DNA of 64,000 nt from Microvirga vignae (GTDB lineage: Bacteria; Pseudomonadota; Alphaproteobacteria; Rhizobiales; Beijerinckiaceae), in contig NZ_LCYG01000021.1 in NCBI RefSeq assembly GCF_001017175.1, positions 1-64,000 of the forward strand, in the 5' to 3' direction. The notes beneath the pieces are model-generated. The model worked only from the letters and a program-made list of their open reading frames with translations, was not told the origin of the DNA and ran no database searches. Shown here piece by piece: positions 1 to 7,837 of this stretch; the first letter of the stretch is position 1, and each line of letters begins with the position of its first letter. The translations under genes were made by a program, and so were the position numbers.

Positions 1-2
1 AC

Positions 3-38
3 CAGAACAGCTCGATGATCCTGAAGCTCTTCCAGTAA
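3..38 (+). CDS. C-terminal tail of a CDS cut by the window edge, possibly flagellin
   Basis: An open frame enters from the left and ends at a TAA at 36-38. Only eleven residues are visible, ending in MILKLFQ. Alphaproteobacterial flagellins often end in a similar short hydrophobic tail (ANQ...LLxLF-like). A strong terminator follows and a DUF1217 flagellar-associated gene lies close by, both of which fit flagellin. The identification is inference from very little sequence; any protein ending this way would look the same. Confidence 0.35.
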   Translation, partial: QNSSMILKLFQ

Positions 39-62
39 GAGCCACAATATCGCTTGAGAGGG

Positions 63-95
63 GCCTCGCCTTGGAAAGGGCGAGGCTTCTTTTTT
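63..95 (+). terminator. Rho-independent terminator
   Basis: A GC-rich stem (GCCTCGCC at 63-70 with GGCGAGGC at 79-86) is followed directly by a T-rich run. It sits just after the truncated upstream gene and before the next start. Confidence 0.8.
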
Positions 96-111
96 AAGAG
101 TTGGTGCGGCC

Positions 112-711
112 ATGAGAGAGAAGCCGTCTTATTCCTTTTCTTTGAAGAAAGTTTCGTGCCTCACCGTGGCGCTCGGAATCACGTGTTCCTTCGCGGCCGG
201 ACAGGTGCAGGCTCTGGCAACGTGGATCGGCTCCTGGGACTACGTCCTCCGTCACGATGAGGAGGGAAAACCGCAAGCCGCATTCGCACGGTTACGGGGC
301 GAAAACGAAGCGCTGCTATGGCTGACGTGTTCGCGGATGGCAGTCGGCGAAGACTTGCCGGAAGCCATGTCCATGACGGCTGCGGTTTCACAGAGAAGCT
401 ATCTAGGGTTCAGTGCCCCTAGGGGGCGCAGCACCGTCTACTGGTTCGACAATGGCAGCCCGGAGCTGAGTTACTGGACTTACCGCGGCAGAGTGGGGCA
501 GCTTGCCAATTCGGAACAGGTTGCTCTCTTCCTGGAAAAATTGTCTGGAGCCCAGTCGCTGGTCATTGAGCTCTCGAACTATCGCTATGAAACACTAAGA
601 TCAGAATTCCAGTTCGACGCAGCCGATACCAAGGCTGTTGCTGAAAGGTTCAGGCAGGATTGCCGGGATATAGCTGGTCGTGTGAACGCCGATCGATCCT
701 TGATCCGTTAA
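112..711 (+). CDS. Exported protein of unknown function
   Basis: A 199-residue protein. It opens with a basic segment and a hydrophobic stretch (about residues 15-35) typical of a signal peptide, so a periplasmic place is likely. The mature part begins around WIGSWDY and has a mixed beta-rich look with two well-spaced cysteines (LTCSRM near residue 68, QDC near 185). The spacing and the late Cys loosely recall IalB-like invasion-associated proteins, but I cannot assign a family. It sits alone between a terminator and the DUF1217 gene on the same strand, 38 nt upstream of that gene, so co-transcription is possible. Confidence 0.7.
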   Translation: MREKPSYSFSLKKVSCLTVALGITCSFAAGQVQALATWIGSWDYVLRHDEEGKPQAAFARLRGENEALLWLTCSRMAVGEDLPEAMSMTAAVSQRSYLGFSAPRGRSTVYWFDNGSPELSYWTYRGRVGQLANSEQVALFLEKLSGAQSLVIELSNYRYETLRSEFQFDAADTKAVAERFRQDCRDIAGRVNADRSLIR

Positions 712-749
712 GGCGGCTTGTCGAAACGCGAATTGTTTGAAGGTTTGCC

Positions 750-1535
750 ATGGTCAGCACGTCAACCCGGTATCATATCATCACAACCAACATGACGCGC
801 ACGAAGGCGCTGATTGAACAAGATCCTGTCGTCAAGCGTGAGACGGATTACTACAATGCGACGATCAAGAAAATTAAAACAGTCGACGAGTTCATCAAGA
901 ACGACAGGGTCTTCAAATTTGCCATGAAGGCCTATGGTCTGGAGGACATGGCCTACGGCAAGGCACTCATCAAAAAGCTGCTTAAAGAGGGCGTTACTAG
1001 TCCTCAGAGCATGGCGAACAAGATGAGTAATCCGCTCTACAAGGAATTTGCGAAAGCCTTCGACTTTGCCGGGAAAGGGGCAGCGGCGACATCCGCCGCC
1101 AGCGCCACGACAGGAGCGGTGCAGAGATATATTCAACAGACTTTGGAACAGCAGGAGGGCAAGGACAATCAGGGCGTTCAGCTGGCGCTCTATTTCAAGC
1201 GCAAGGCTTCATCTGTCACGACGACAATGGGGATCCTGGCCGACAAGGCGCTTTTGAAGTTCGTTCAGACGACATTCGGTATCCCCGAGGCAGCCTCGAG
1301 AGCCGATCTCGACTTTCAGGTTCGCAACCTTGAAAAGTTCCTGAACGTGAAGGATCTCCAGGATCCGAAGAAGGTGGACAAGCTGATCCAGCGATTCAAT
1401 GCCATGTGGGACATGAATAACGCGACATCGGCAACGATGTCGCCTGTGCTCAGCCTTTTCAATCAATCCACTGAGCAGGGGATGAGCATCGATCTTATGA
1501 TGAGCATCGCCAAGCTGAGGCTTGGCGGATCGTGA
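750..1535 (+). CDS. DUF1217 family protein, flagellum-associated
   Basis: A 261-residue, mostly helical protein without a signal peptide or membrane segment. The N-terminal pattern (YHIITTNM, repeated DPVVKRETDYY and EFIKNDRVFKFAMKAYGLEDM, then KALIKKLLKEGV) is the hallmark of DUF1217, a family found in flagellar gene clusters of alphaproteobacteria. Its exact job is not established; a secretion- or filament-related role is usually inferred from context. Here it follows a possible flagellin tail. It converges with the next gene, with only 36 nt between stops. Confidence 0.8.
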   Translation: MVSTSTRYHIITTNMTRTKALIEQDPVVKRETDYYNATIKKIKTVDEFIKNDRVFKFAMKAYGLEDMAYGKALIKKLLKEGVTSPQSMANKMSNPLYKEFAKAFDFAGKGAAATSAASATTGAVQRYIQQTLEQQEGKDNQGVQLALYFKRKASSVTTTMGILADKALLKFVQTTFGIPEAASRADLDFQVRNLEKFLNVKDLQDPKKVDKLIQRFNAMWDMNNATSATMSPVLSLFNQSTEQGMSIDLMMSIAKLRLGGS

Positions 1536-1571
1536 TCAGACAATCGATGAGGTCAGCGCGCCACTCTGAGC

Positions 1572-2177
1572 TCAGTTCGTCAAGCTGGCGACCGATCCTT
1601 CAGTAATGGTGGTCTCTGACGTAACAACGGCCCAACCGGTGTCAGAGCGTTCAATGGAGAGAATTTGACCCGCTCCAGGGATCTTCATGCCGGGAGTGAC
1701 CCACCATAATCCATTTGGACCTTCGATCAATGCCGATGCAGTTGTTGCACGATGGATCACATAGCGTGCGACAATGGCTCCTCCGGAATCAGACTCATTT
1801 GTCGCGGGCTTCTCTTCATCCTCGGAGTGATCGAATGTATTACTCTCCCTTGTTGATGCGGTGATCAGGGAATGAGCTGTCATTTGGAGCCTTTCCGCGA
1901 CGTGGCTTCCCCGTGCAGAAATCGAACTCCCGACGCTTGGTAGATACGCATAGCCGTCGCTATAGAAAGCAGCATAGACAGGGAGCGCCATAGAGGAGAC
2001 CACGAGCGCTGCACCCAGGCCGATTACAATACGGTCTCCCGTTGCCTCCTTGGCGCGGATGAGCTCTTCCAGGCGGCGAACCTTCTGCGCATGAGTCTCG
2101 AGAACGATCCGATCTGCCTTGAGATCATTCTCTGCCCTTGCCACTTGTTCCATCGCTTTGTCGAACCGAGTGAGCAT
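1572..2177 (-). CDS. Single-pass membrane protein of unknown function
   Basis: The ATG at 2175-2177 is preferred because AGGAA lies 6 nt upstream on the minus strand; a TTG 15 nt further out is possible. The 201-residue product has an N-terminal coiled-coil-like helix rich in Glu, Arg and Lys. One membrane helix follows near residues 50-70 (VIGLGAALVVSSMALPVYAA). After it come a polar low-complexity linker and a small beta domain with the pattern IEGPNGLWWVTPGMKIPGAG. That last domain resembles small outward-facing domains seen in several rhizobial hypothetical proteins. No function is recognised. It may belong with the flagellar or motility genes next to it. Confidence 0.65.
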   Translation of the reverse strand: MLTRFDKAMEQVARAENDLKADRIVLETHAQKVRRLEELIRAKEATGDRIVIGLGAALVVSSMALPVYAAFYSDGYAYLPSVGSSISARGSHVAERLQMTAHSLITASTRESNTFDHSEDEEKPATNESDSGGAIVARYVIHRATTASALIEGPNGLWWVTPGMKIPGAGQILSIERSDTGWAVVTSETTITEGSVASLTN

Positions 2178-2327
2178 AACTGTTCCTGTCAATAGAATCA
2201 GAGATGTTGGTCTATGTTTCTCATAACATTAAGCCAAGTTGTCAGCATTCTTTGAGAGCAATCTCCTGCCTGCTTGAGGTAAAGTCAGCTTCGCGCAAGC
2301 CACGATCATTACGTTCACGATGTCCGT

Positions 2328-2495
2328 TTAGGGCGATCGGGAGTGGAACTTGCTGCGGATGTACCAGAGGTTTTGCTCCCAATTCTCTTTCAAGGTCATC
2401 GCCTGAATCGCCGCACATAATATGCTTGTTCTCGCAAGAATCTGCTGATTCAGCCTTTTGCTTTCTGCCGGCTTGCGAATATCAACCATAGACAT
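2328..2495 (-). CDS. Small hypothetical protein
   Basis: A 55-residue frame starting at an ATG with AGGGCGG just upstream on the minus strand. The product is basic, with a central hydrophobic patch (ILCAAIQAMTL). It lies directly downstream of the broken BLUF gene on the same strand. It is short, unrecognised and could be chance; it is listed because of its plausible ribosome binding site. Confidence 0.25.
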   Translation of the reverse strand: MSMVDIRKPAESKRLNQQILARTSILCAAIQAMTLKENWEQNLWYIRSKFHSRSP

Positions 2496-2503
2496 CCGCC
2501 CTA

Positions 2504-2962
2504 TCAATGTGCGGCCTGTTCTCTCAGGAGAGCCATCAGCAGCTGAAGAACACGCTCGCCATCCTCGGCCCTGCTGGCATGGACGTCTGGAGAAATCTCG
2601 GGATCGATCCGGGGTAGCGGCGTAGCGAATGCCATGATCCATCTTTTGAATTCCCGTTTCGGGACGGCGCCATGTTCTTGCACCGTCACGGCTGCATGAC
2701 GTGGATCGCAGGCCATATGTCCAAAGAGATCCCAGACGGCTTTCGGTTACCCCTCGATGACCTGCGCGAAACCCTTGGTATCAAACAGCAGAACACTGGA
2801 AATTCCTGCGGGACCGTTGTGCTCCGGAGGATGAGAGAGAATGTCAAGAACAGTCGCGGACAGATCGGGCAAGTGCGGGTCTTGAATTCTCAAGCTATGG
2901 TAGATCAGCCGATAGGTTTCTGGAGGAGCTTCGTCCTCTGGATTGAAGCTGACCTGATAGCA
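2504..2962 (-). pseudogene. BLUF-domain photoreceptor gene interrupted by a stop codon
   Basis: Read on the minus strand, one frame from 2962 to 2504 gives a nearly complete BLUF domain. It has the flavin-binding Tyr in YRLIYHS, the conserved Asn region (PPEHNGPAGISSVLLFD), the key Gln in FAQVIEG, the DPRH motif, and the closing REFKRWIMAF. The frame is broken by a TAA at 2747-2749, directly after FAQVIEG. Another in-frame stop (TAG, 2963-2965) lies just before the domain, so no clean start is visible. BLUF proteins bind FAD and sense blue light. As written, this gene can make only the first half of the domain, so it is probably a relic. A sequencing error at 2747 cannot be excluded. Confidence 0.75.
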
Positions 2963-3026
2963 CTATCGCCCTTGACTTCGAAAGCGCTGATCAGCAGTTG
3001 GGACGAGCTTCATCAGACCCGATTGA

Positions 3027-3064
3027 GGATGCTCTCTTCTCAGGGGTAAGGAGAGAGAGCATCC
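3027..3064. repeat. Inverted repeat between the chemoreceptor and BLUF genes
   Basis: An 11-bp arm (GGATGCTCTCT, 3027-3037) matches AGAGAGCATCC at 3054-3064. It lies just beyond the 3' end of the chemoreceptor gene and may end its transcript, although no clear T-run follows on the minus strand. Confidence 0.5.
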
Positions 3065-3085
3065 AATTTGAATATTCTACAAGTA

Positions 3086-4756
3086 CTAAGCTGCTCTGAC
3101 TTCGATGAGGAAGTTGGAGACCTCGCGTCCAAGTTCGCTCGACCGCCTCGCCAGCTCCTGAGCTGCGCCGAGAACTTGCGAGGCCGCGGCACCCGTATCG
3201 CCAGCGCCCTTCTGGACATCCACGATGTTGCCGGTGACCGATTCCGTGCCGCGGGCAGCTTCCTGCACATTGCGAGCGATCTCTGCGGTCGCCGCTCCCT
3301 GCTCCTCCATCGCGGCCGCAATGGAGATCGAGATCTGAGACATCTCGTTGATGGTACGCGCAATCTCCTGAATCGCTTCGACGGTCTGCTGGGTAGCCTG
3401 CTGCACGGATCCGATCTGCTGTGAGATCTCCTCCGTGGCCTTGGCCGTCTGGCTGGCGAGATCCTTCACCTCGGATGCGACGACGGCAAAGCCTTTACCT
3501 GCCTCGCCGGCGCGTGCCGCCTCAATCGTGGCATTGAGTGCCAGCAGGTTCGTCTGGCCTGCGATGTTGTTGATGAGCTGAACGACATTGCCGATTTTCT
3601 CTGCCATGGCAGCCAGATCCTGAACAGTGGCGTTCGTCCGCTGAGCGCCTTCAACGGCACGGTCGGCAATTTGGGAGGATTGCGTAACCTGGCCTGCAAT
3701 CTCGCGAATGGAAATGGAGAGTTCTTCCGTGGCGGCGGCGACTGTCTGAACATTGGCCGAAGTCTGCTGCGCGGCAGACGATACCGTCATGGACTGGCTG
3801 GTCGTCTGGTTCGCGACTGAGGCCATGGATCGGGCGGTCGTTTCCATTTCGTTAGCCGAAGATGAAAGGTGCTGTACGAGCCCACCGACGCTGCGCTCAA
3901 ATTGTTGTGCGAGGGCAGCCATCTCTGCTTTGCGCTTCTCGGCCATTTGGCTTTCCGTCGCCTCTTGCTCGAGCTTGAGGCGTTGGGTTTCCTGCATGGC
4001 ATCGGCAAAGACCTGGGTGGCTTTCCAGATATCACCAATCTCGTCGCGGCTCGGCTTGACCTGCGGCAGATTGAAATCACCGGATGCCAACTTCTGGATC
4101 GCTCCGGTCAGAGCTTGGAGCGGACGGGCAATCTGGCGGTGGCCGATCAGCCAGCCCAGCAGAAGCGCAATGAGCGTGCAGCCGCCCGCCATGGAGAGCA
4201 GCAGCATCAACATCTTGCTATAAAGCTCTTCGGCCTTTTGCTCGACAGCGTCCATGGCCTGGCGTCCATGCTCTGTGAAGGCGTCGATACCGACCTGGAA
4301 GGCCTTTCTGTTCGCGCGATTCTCGTCCGTGTTGCCCTGTGCATTAGCTGCCGCAGGAGAGACTTCCGTGCCTAGGCGAACAGTCTCAGTCCGAAAAGTT
4401 TTGAAACTTGCCGCGTTCTTTTCCAGAGTCTCAAACAATGCCGTGTCTTCTGCCGGGACGTATAGCTTCCATTGCCTGAGCAGAGTATCGATCTCGGTGA
4501 GAGCGAGCAGGGCGCCATCCCCGAATTTTCGAGCTTCCTTCGTGTCGGTCGACGCGTATATGCCACGCGATTCCATGACAACCTGGGTCACCAGCCTGTT
4601 CAGACGCTCGGCATAGAGAGCGTGAATGGCGGCGTCTCTGACTTCGTCGACGGCTGCATTATAGGTTCGCACCGTGCCGATCGCGACGCCGGCTATGATG
4701 ATGGTGCCTAAGCTCAATGCAGAAACGAGCGCAAATAGCTTTGTCTTGATTTTCAT
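3086..4756 (-). CDS. Methyl-accepting chemotaxis protein
   Basis: A 556-residue transmembrane chemoreceptor. It has an N-terminal membrane helix (about residues 8-30) and a periplasmic helical sensor of about 150 residues. A second membrane helix lies around residues 185-208, followed by a HAMP segment starting at IARPLQAL. The long cytoplasmic signalling coiled coil carries the nearly invariant hairpin tip INNIAGQTNLLALNATIEAA. The tip binds CheA and CheW. The C-terminus ends in FLIEVRAA with no CheR-tethering pentapeptide. It is a single gene; ligand unknown. A degraded copy of a related receptor lies immediately upstream. Confidence 0.93.
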   Translation of the reverse strand: MKIKTKLFALVSALSLGTIIIAGVAIGTVRTYNAAVDEVRDAAIHALYAERLNRLVTQVVMESRGIYASTDTKEARKFGDGALLALTEIDTLLRQWKLYVPAEDTALFETLEKNAASFKTFRTETVRLGTEVSPAAANAQGNTDENRANRKAFQVGIDAFTEHGRQAMDAVEQKAEELYSKMLMLLLSMAGGCTLIALLLGWLIGHRQIARPLQALTGAIQKLASGDFNLPQVKPSRDEIGDIWKATQVFADAMQETQRLKLEQEATESQMAEKRKAEMAALAQQFERSVGGLVQHLSSSANEMETTARSMASVANQTTSQSMTVSSAAQQTSANVQTVAAATEELSISIREIAGQVTQSSQIADRAVEGAQRTNATVQDLAAMAEKIGNVVQLINNIAGQTNLLALNATIEAARAGEAGKGFAVVASEVKDLASQTAKATEEISQQIGSVQQATQQTVEAIQEIARTINEMSQISISIAAAMEEQGAATAEIARNVQEAARGTESVTGNIVDVQKGAGDTGAAASQVLGAAQELARRSSELGREVSNFLIEVRAA

Positions 4757-4960
4757 TGTTTCCCCCGTGAGCCAGATCGCTGCTGCAGTTTATGTGAGCG
4801 GCTAACAGACTTAGCGGGGATTGCTTGTGTGAGACTTGCCTGCTTCTGCTGACGTTTCGCATTCAAAATGCCAAGGCAGGAGGCGTCTTTCGTGCGCTCT
4901 CGTGCCCGGTAGTAGATTAGTCTGATAAAGGCGGTAAGAACCGAGGGCAGGGGGCGCTAC

Positions 4961-5100
4961 CCTCACGCCAGCCGGGAGGATATCGACCTTCTGGCGCAAT
5001 GGACTGAAGTGACGGGAGAGTTCCTGGGCTGCTCCGATCGCTTGCTTGGCGGCAACCTCCGTCTGGCCTGCTCCCCTACTGGGCATCCAGGTCCGACATT
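4961..5100 (-). pseudogene. Remnant of a second chemoreceptor gene (C-terminal tail)
   Basis: Read on the minus strand, about 42 residues (GAGQTEVAAKQAIGAAQEL ... GVRVA) align with the last 43 residues of the intact chemoreceptor next door (GAGDTGAAASQVLGAAQEL ... EVRAA). No start, sensor or hairpin tip is present upstream, and the frame then runs on into unrelated sequence. It is best read as the 3' end of a deleted receptor, perhaps left by recombination between tandem receptor genes. Confidence 0.6.
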
Positions 5101-5293
5101 GAGGCTCAACAGGGATGAATGAAGAGATCTCGATCTTGAGCCTTGCGATCGTTCTCCGTGCTTATGGTCAAGCTAGAAGGTGACGAGAGACCTCTGGCGG
5201 CCCCAATCCTAACGAAATTTTAATCTCGGTAGGATTATTATCCGAATGAGAATAGAAAGGGACTGGCCCCGAAATGGGTAAGCGTTGCTCGGC

Positions 5294-5467
5294 CTACACT
5301 TCTCTTGATTCCGCCGCCGGCGTGATTCCGAGATCGCTCAATTTGGCGCGAACATCGGTAATTGAGCGCTTGAGCTTGAGGCTGATGACGGAAACCGGCA
5401 TTCCTTCCTGCGCCAGCGACTTGAGCATCTGAACGGCCTCATAGGTCCAAGGGGATTCGGCATTCAT
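5294..5467 (-). CDS. Small conserved-looking hypothetical protein
   Basis: The ATG at 5465-5467 is chosen because GGAGG lies 8 nt upstream on the minus strand; the longer open frame has no such site. The 57-residue product starts MNAESPWTYEAVQ and contains two or three amphipathic helices (MLKSLAQEGMPVSVISLKLK, then ITDVRAKLSDLGITP) that resemble a small helix-turn-helix. No membrane segment. A DNA-binding role is a guess from the helix pattern. It is divergent from the GlsB-type gene, with about 145 nt between them. Confidence 0.6.
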   Translation of the reverse strand: MNAESPWTYEAVQMLKSLAQEGMPVSVISLKLKRSITDVRAKLSDLGITPAAESREV

Positions 5468-5612
5468 CGCAATCACCTCCAATGGCAGAGGTGAAAGGTC
5501 TCCTCCAAGTGCGGCAAGATCATGAAAAAATGCCGCTCGCAGTCCCTGGGCGGTCGCAACCTTAGCTAGGGATGCGCGTTTTTGAGAAGGCAACACACTC
5601 AGGGATCATAGC

Positions 5613-5879
5613 ATGAGCATCATCTGGACCATCATTATCGGCTTTGTGGCTGGCCTTATCGCCAAGTGGATCATGCCGGGCCGGAATGAACCTTCCGGGT
5701 TCATCATGACGACCATCCTCGGCATCATCGGTGCTGTAGTCGCCACGTATCTTGGACGCGCCGTCGGCTGGTATGGGCCCGATGATGGAGCGAACTTCAT
5801 CGGCGCCATTGTGGGAGCCGTCATCGTTCTCTTCATTTATGGTTTGATCGCCGGTCGGCGCTCGACGACGACTTACTGA
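5613..5879 (+). CDS. GlsB/YeaQ/YmgE family stress-response membrane protein
   Basis: An 88-residue, very hydrophobic protein with three membrane helices and the glycine-rich pattern of the transglycosylase-associated family: IIGFVAGLIAKWIMPG, then GFIMTTILGIIGAVVATYLG, then FIGAIVGAVIVLFIYG. Family members sit in the inner membrane and are induced by stress; the molecular role is unclear. It is the first gene of a run of stress-associated genes. A weak EcfG-like match (GCAAC instead of GGAAC) lies upstream near 5554, too poor to call. Confidence 0.9.
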   Translation: MSIIWTIIIGFVAGLIAKWIMPGRNEPSGFIMTTILGIIGAVVATYLGRAVGWYGPDDGANFIGAIVGAVIVLFIYGLIAGRRSTTTY

Positions 5880-5887
5880 GAGGTTGA

Positions 5888-5922
5888 AATGGGCCGCGCC
5901 GATGGTTGCGGCCCATTCGTTT
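5888..5922 (+). terminator. Rho-independent terminator, possibly bidirectional
   Basis: A perfect 10-bp stem (AATGGGCCGC, 5888-5897, with GCGGCCCATT, 5908-5917) and a short T-rich tail. It lies between the convergent GlsB-type and DUF2892 genes. Confidence 0.7.
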
Positions 5923-5938
5923 AGCAAGAGGATCCGCC

Positions 5939-6181
5939 TCAGGCGGCTTCGTGGGAGCCCATCAGGGCTGCCTTGACTGGGCAATTGCCCACATAGCCGC
6001 GCCAGGCGAGATAAGAGCCGCCTGCGAGCGCTAGAATATTCATGAGAGGATTAGGGCGCGGCTTGACGGCCGCCGCGGCGAGGCCGAGCCCTGCGAGCAT
6101 ATAGATGCCGCGCTCCGTCGCGCTCAAATTCGGTTCTCCGTTCATCAGTGATCCGGTGCTGGCCGAGATGATATTCGCCAC
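5939..6181 (-). CDS. DUF2892-like small membrane protein, GTG start
   Basis: An 80-residue protein. The start is a GTG at 6179-6181, chosen because AAGGAG sits 6 nt upstream on the minus strand; no ATG fits as well. The sequence has the pattern LSATERGIYMLAGLGLAAA, then a second hydrophobic helix, ending in GYVGNCPVKAALMG. This is the shape of DUF2892 (the YgaP-type membrane hairpin), with the conserved G-x-C-P near the end. Role unknown. An EcfG-type promoter on the minus strand lies 30 nt upstream, so it is probably a general-stress gene. It is divergent from the DUF892 gene. Confidence 0.8.
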   Translation of the reverse strand: MANIISASTGSLMNGEPNLSATERGIYMLAGLGLAAAAVKPRPNPLMNILALAGGSYLAWRGYVGNCPVKAALMGSHEAA

Positions 6182-6210
6182 GTTCGTTCTCCTTGGGGTA
6201 CAAAGGGCCG

Positions 6211-6236
6211 AACGCGACGTGGATCGTTGTTGTTCC
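6211..6236 (-). promoter_or_regulatory. EcfG-type (general stress sigma) promoter for the DUF2892 gene
   Basis: On the minus strand, GGAAC (6236-6232) and CGTT (6214-6211) are separated by 17 nt, matching the alphaproteobacterial EcfG/RpoE2 consensus (GGAAC-N16/17-CGTT). It points at the GTG start at 6181. Confidence 0.7.
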
Positions 6237-6255
6237 GGGAGATGGCAATTCCAAA

Positions 6256-6280
6256 GGAACCTCAAAACTTGGCCGTCGTT
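6256..6280 (+). promoter_or_regulatory. EcfG-type promoter for the DUF892 gene
   Basis: GGAAC (6256-6260), 16 nt, CGTT (6277-6280): an exact consensus match, 31 nt before the ATG at 6311. It is back to back with the minus-strand promoter at 6211-6236. Its position rules out the earlier in-frame start at 6227. Confidence 0.8.
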
Positions 6281-6310
6281 GAGTCCACTCTCACCAAGAG
6301 GAGTTGGACG

Positions 6311-6805
6311 ATGCCTGCCAAGGAAAAGACCTTGAACGACTTGTTCCTTCACACCCTGAAGGATGTCTACTACGCCGAAAAGCAGATCCTGAAGGCACTG
6401 CCCAAAATGGCCAAGGCCACGGAATCCGAGGAACTCAAGCAGGCCTTCGAGACGCACCGTGAGGAAACCGAAGGTCAGATCGAGCGCCTTGAACAGGTTT
6501 TCGAGATGCTCGGCAAGGCGGCTCGTGGCGTGCAGTGCGAGGCCATCAACGGCATCATCGAAGAGGGTAAGGAAGTCATGGAAGACTTTGCCGACAGCGA
6601 GGCCCTCGACGCCGGTATCCTGGCGGCTGCGCAGGCTGTCGAGCACTATGAAATCACCCGCTACGGCTCCCTGAAGACTTGGGCGCAGGAGCTCGGCATG
6701 GGCGATGCCGCAAGACTGCTCGACCAGACCCTGCAGGAAGAGAAGAAGACCGATCTGCTGCTGACGAAACTGGCCGAGGCCCGGGTCAACATAAAAGCTG
6801 CTTAA
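6311..6805 (+). CDS. DUF892 family ferritin-like protein (YciE/YciF type)
   Basis: A 164-residue helical protein beginning MPAKEKTLNDLFLHTLKDVYYAEKQ-like. AGAGGAG lies a few nucleotides before the ATG and an EcfG-type promoter lies just upstream, which together fix the start. The repeated pattern of Glu and His in four long helices (DVYYAEKQ, HREETEGQIERLEQ, AAQAVEHYEI, LDQTLQEEKKTD) is the DUF892 signature. The family has a ferritin-like fold with possible metal-binding Glu/His residues. It is stress-induced in several bacteria; the reaction is not known. A strong terminator follows. Confidence 0.92.
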   Translation: MPAKEKTLNDLFLHTLKDVYYAEKQILKALPKMAKATESEELKQAFETHREETEGQIERLEQVFEMLGKAARGVQCEAINGIIEEGKEVMEDFADSEALDAGILAAAQAVEHYEITRYGSLKTWAQELGMGDAARLLDQTLQEEKKTDLLLTKLAEARVNIKAA

Positions 6806-6823
6806 GGTCACTGTCTTAAAGAC

Positions 6824-6856
6824 AAAGCCCCGCCAGGAAAGCGGGGCTTTGCTTTT
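6824..6856 (+). terminator. Rho-independent terminator
   Basis: A perfect 10-bp stem (AAAGCCCCGC, 6824-6833, with GCGGGGCTTT, 6841-6850) followed by GCTTTT. It ends the DUF892 transcript. Confidence 0.85.
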
Positions 6857-7343
6857 GCATGACGCTGGTGGAGGTGCCGGGCATCAGGGCCGGTGGGACT
6901 TGCAGGGCGCAACGCTGGTGACGAGGGTCAGGCGTAGCAACCCTGACGGCTGCACTCCGAGCGTTGTCTTCATGGTTTCGGATTGCTCAACCAAGTGCGG
7001 AACACCAGCAGCCTCAGGCGCGAGATCGGCGGTACAAGATCAAGCAGGTGGCTCTGGTTCTCGCCGAGGCCTTCGATTATTTCCCGATTATTTCCTCTTG
7101 CGCGAAAGAGGCGACGGGAGAGGCCTCGTCAGGCAGCGACATGGGGCACCTGATCGAGGCGGAGAAGCTGGAATCTTCCCGTACCAACAATGGGCCGCGC
7201 AGTCCTGCAGGCTTCCCAACATGATACAGGCTATCAGTGGGGTCTATTGAAAGGAGCATATCATACTCCTTCTACCATAGGTAAGATAATGGTATATTGA
7301 TGCAATCGCGGCCATAAAGAGCCCTAAAGAGTAGGAGAAGCGG
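6857..7343. other. Intergenic stretch without a supported gene
   Basis: About 490 nt. The open frames here show no recognisable family, no good ribosome binding site and mixed codon use, so none is called. The last 80 nt before the XRE gene are AT-rich and hold an inverted repeat (see 7273-7294). Confidence 0.5.
7273..7294. promoter_or_regulatory. Inverted repeat, possible operator of the XRE regulator
   Basis: TACCAT (7273-7278), 10 nt, ATGGTA (7289-7294), lying 50-70 nt before the XRE gene in AT-rich DNA. Regulators of this type often bind such repeats in their own promoter. Binding is inferred only from place and symmetry. Confidence 0.35.
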
Positions 7344-7730
7344 TTGCAGCAGAAGTCACCCAACCCCATCGACAAGCATATCGGCAGCCGGGTGCGGGCC
7401 AGACGGATCATGCTCGGGATGAGCCAGGAGAAACTGGCGGAAGCCTTGGGGCTCACGTTTCAGCAGGTTCAGAAATACGAAAAAGGGGTCAACCGCATCG
7501 GGGCTAGCCGCCTTCTGCATATCGCCAGCATTCTGGATGTGAACATCGAGTTCTTCTTCGAGGAGGCGCCTGGACTGCGTAAGGGCGGCTTCTCGGATGA
7601 TAGCGTCATGGCGGAGTTTCTGACGAGCCCGGACAGCGACCGTCTCGTGCGTGGTTTCGTCCGTCTGAAGGACGACGAAGCCCGTAAGAAAGTGGCCGAC
7701 CTTGTCGACTGGCTTGCATCGATCCGCTAG
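7344..7730 (+). CDS. XRE-family transcriptional regulator
   Basis: A 128-residue protein starting at a TTG at 7344, with AGGAG 6 nt before it. Residues about 8-65 form a Cro/CI-type helix-turn-helix (IGSRVRARRIMLGMSQEKL, then GLTFQQVQKYEKGVNRIGAS). The C-terminal part (FVRLKDDEARKKVADLVDWL) is the short helical tail seen in rhizobial PraR/PhrR-like regulators. It binds DNA and probably its own promoter. It stands alone with a possible operator upstream. The targets are unknown. Confidence 0.9.
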   Translation: MQQKSPNPIDKHIGSRVRARRIMLGMSQEKLAEALGLTFQQVQKYEKGVNRIGASRLLHIASILDVNIEFFFEEAPGLRKGGFSDDSVMAEFLTSPDSDRLVRGFVRLKDDEARKKVADLVDWLASIR

Positions 7731-7784
7731 TTTCCGCTCTCGAATATCTCTGATGGTTCAACGCGAAAGAGCCTTGCGCTCCTC

Positions 7785-7809
7785 GGAACCTGCCGCGCTT
7801 CTAATGGTT
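7785..7809 (+). promoter_or_regulatory. EcfG-type promoter of the envelope stress operon
   Basis: GGAAC (7785-7789), 16 nt, GGTT (7806-7809), one base off the CGTT consensus. It lies 28 nt upstream of the ATG at 7838 and probably drives the four-gene run to 9945. Confidence 0.6.
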
Positions 7810-7837
7810 ACTCCCCCACGATTGAGAGAGGTTGACC

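Noticed and set aside
5553..5573. EcfG-like site before the GlsB-type gene
   Set aside because: The -35 element is GCAAC instead of GGAAC, too weak to claim although the gene type fits stress control.
5939..6811. 290-residue minus-strand frame spanning the DUF2892 and DUF892 genes
   Set aside because: Its first part is the antisense of the DUF892 gene; the real gene starts at a GTG at 6181 with its own binding site.
6849..7250. 133-residue plus-strand frame after the DUF892 terminator
   Set aside because: No recognisable motif, no binding site, and it starts inside the terminator region.
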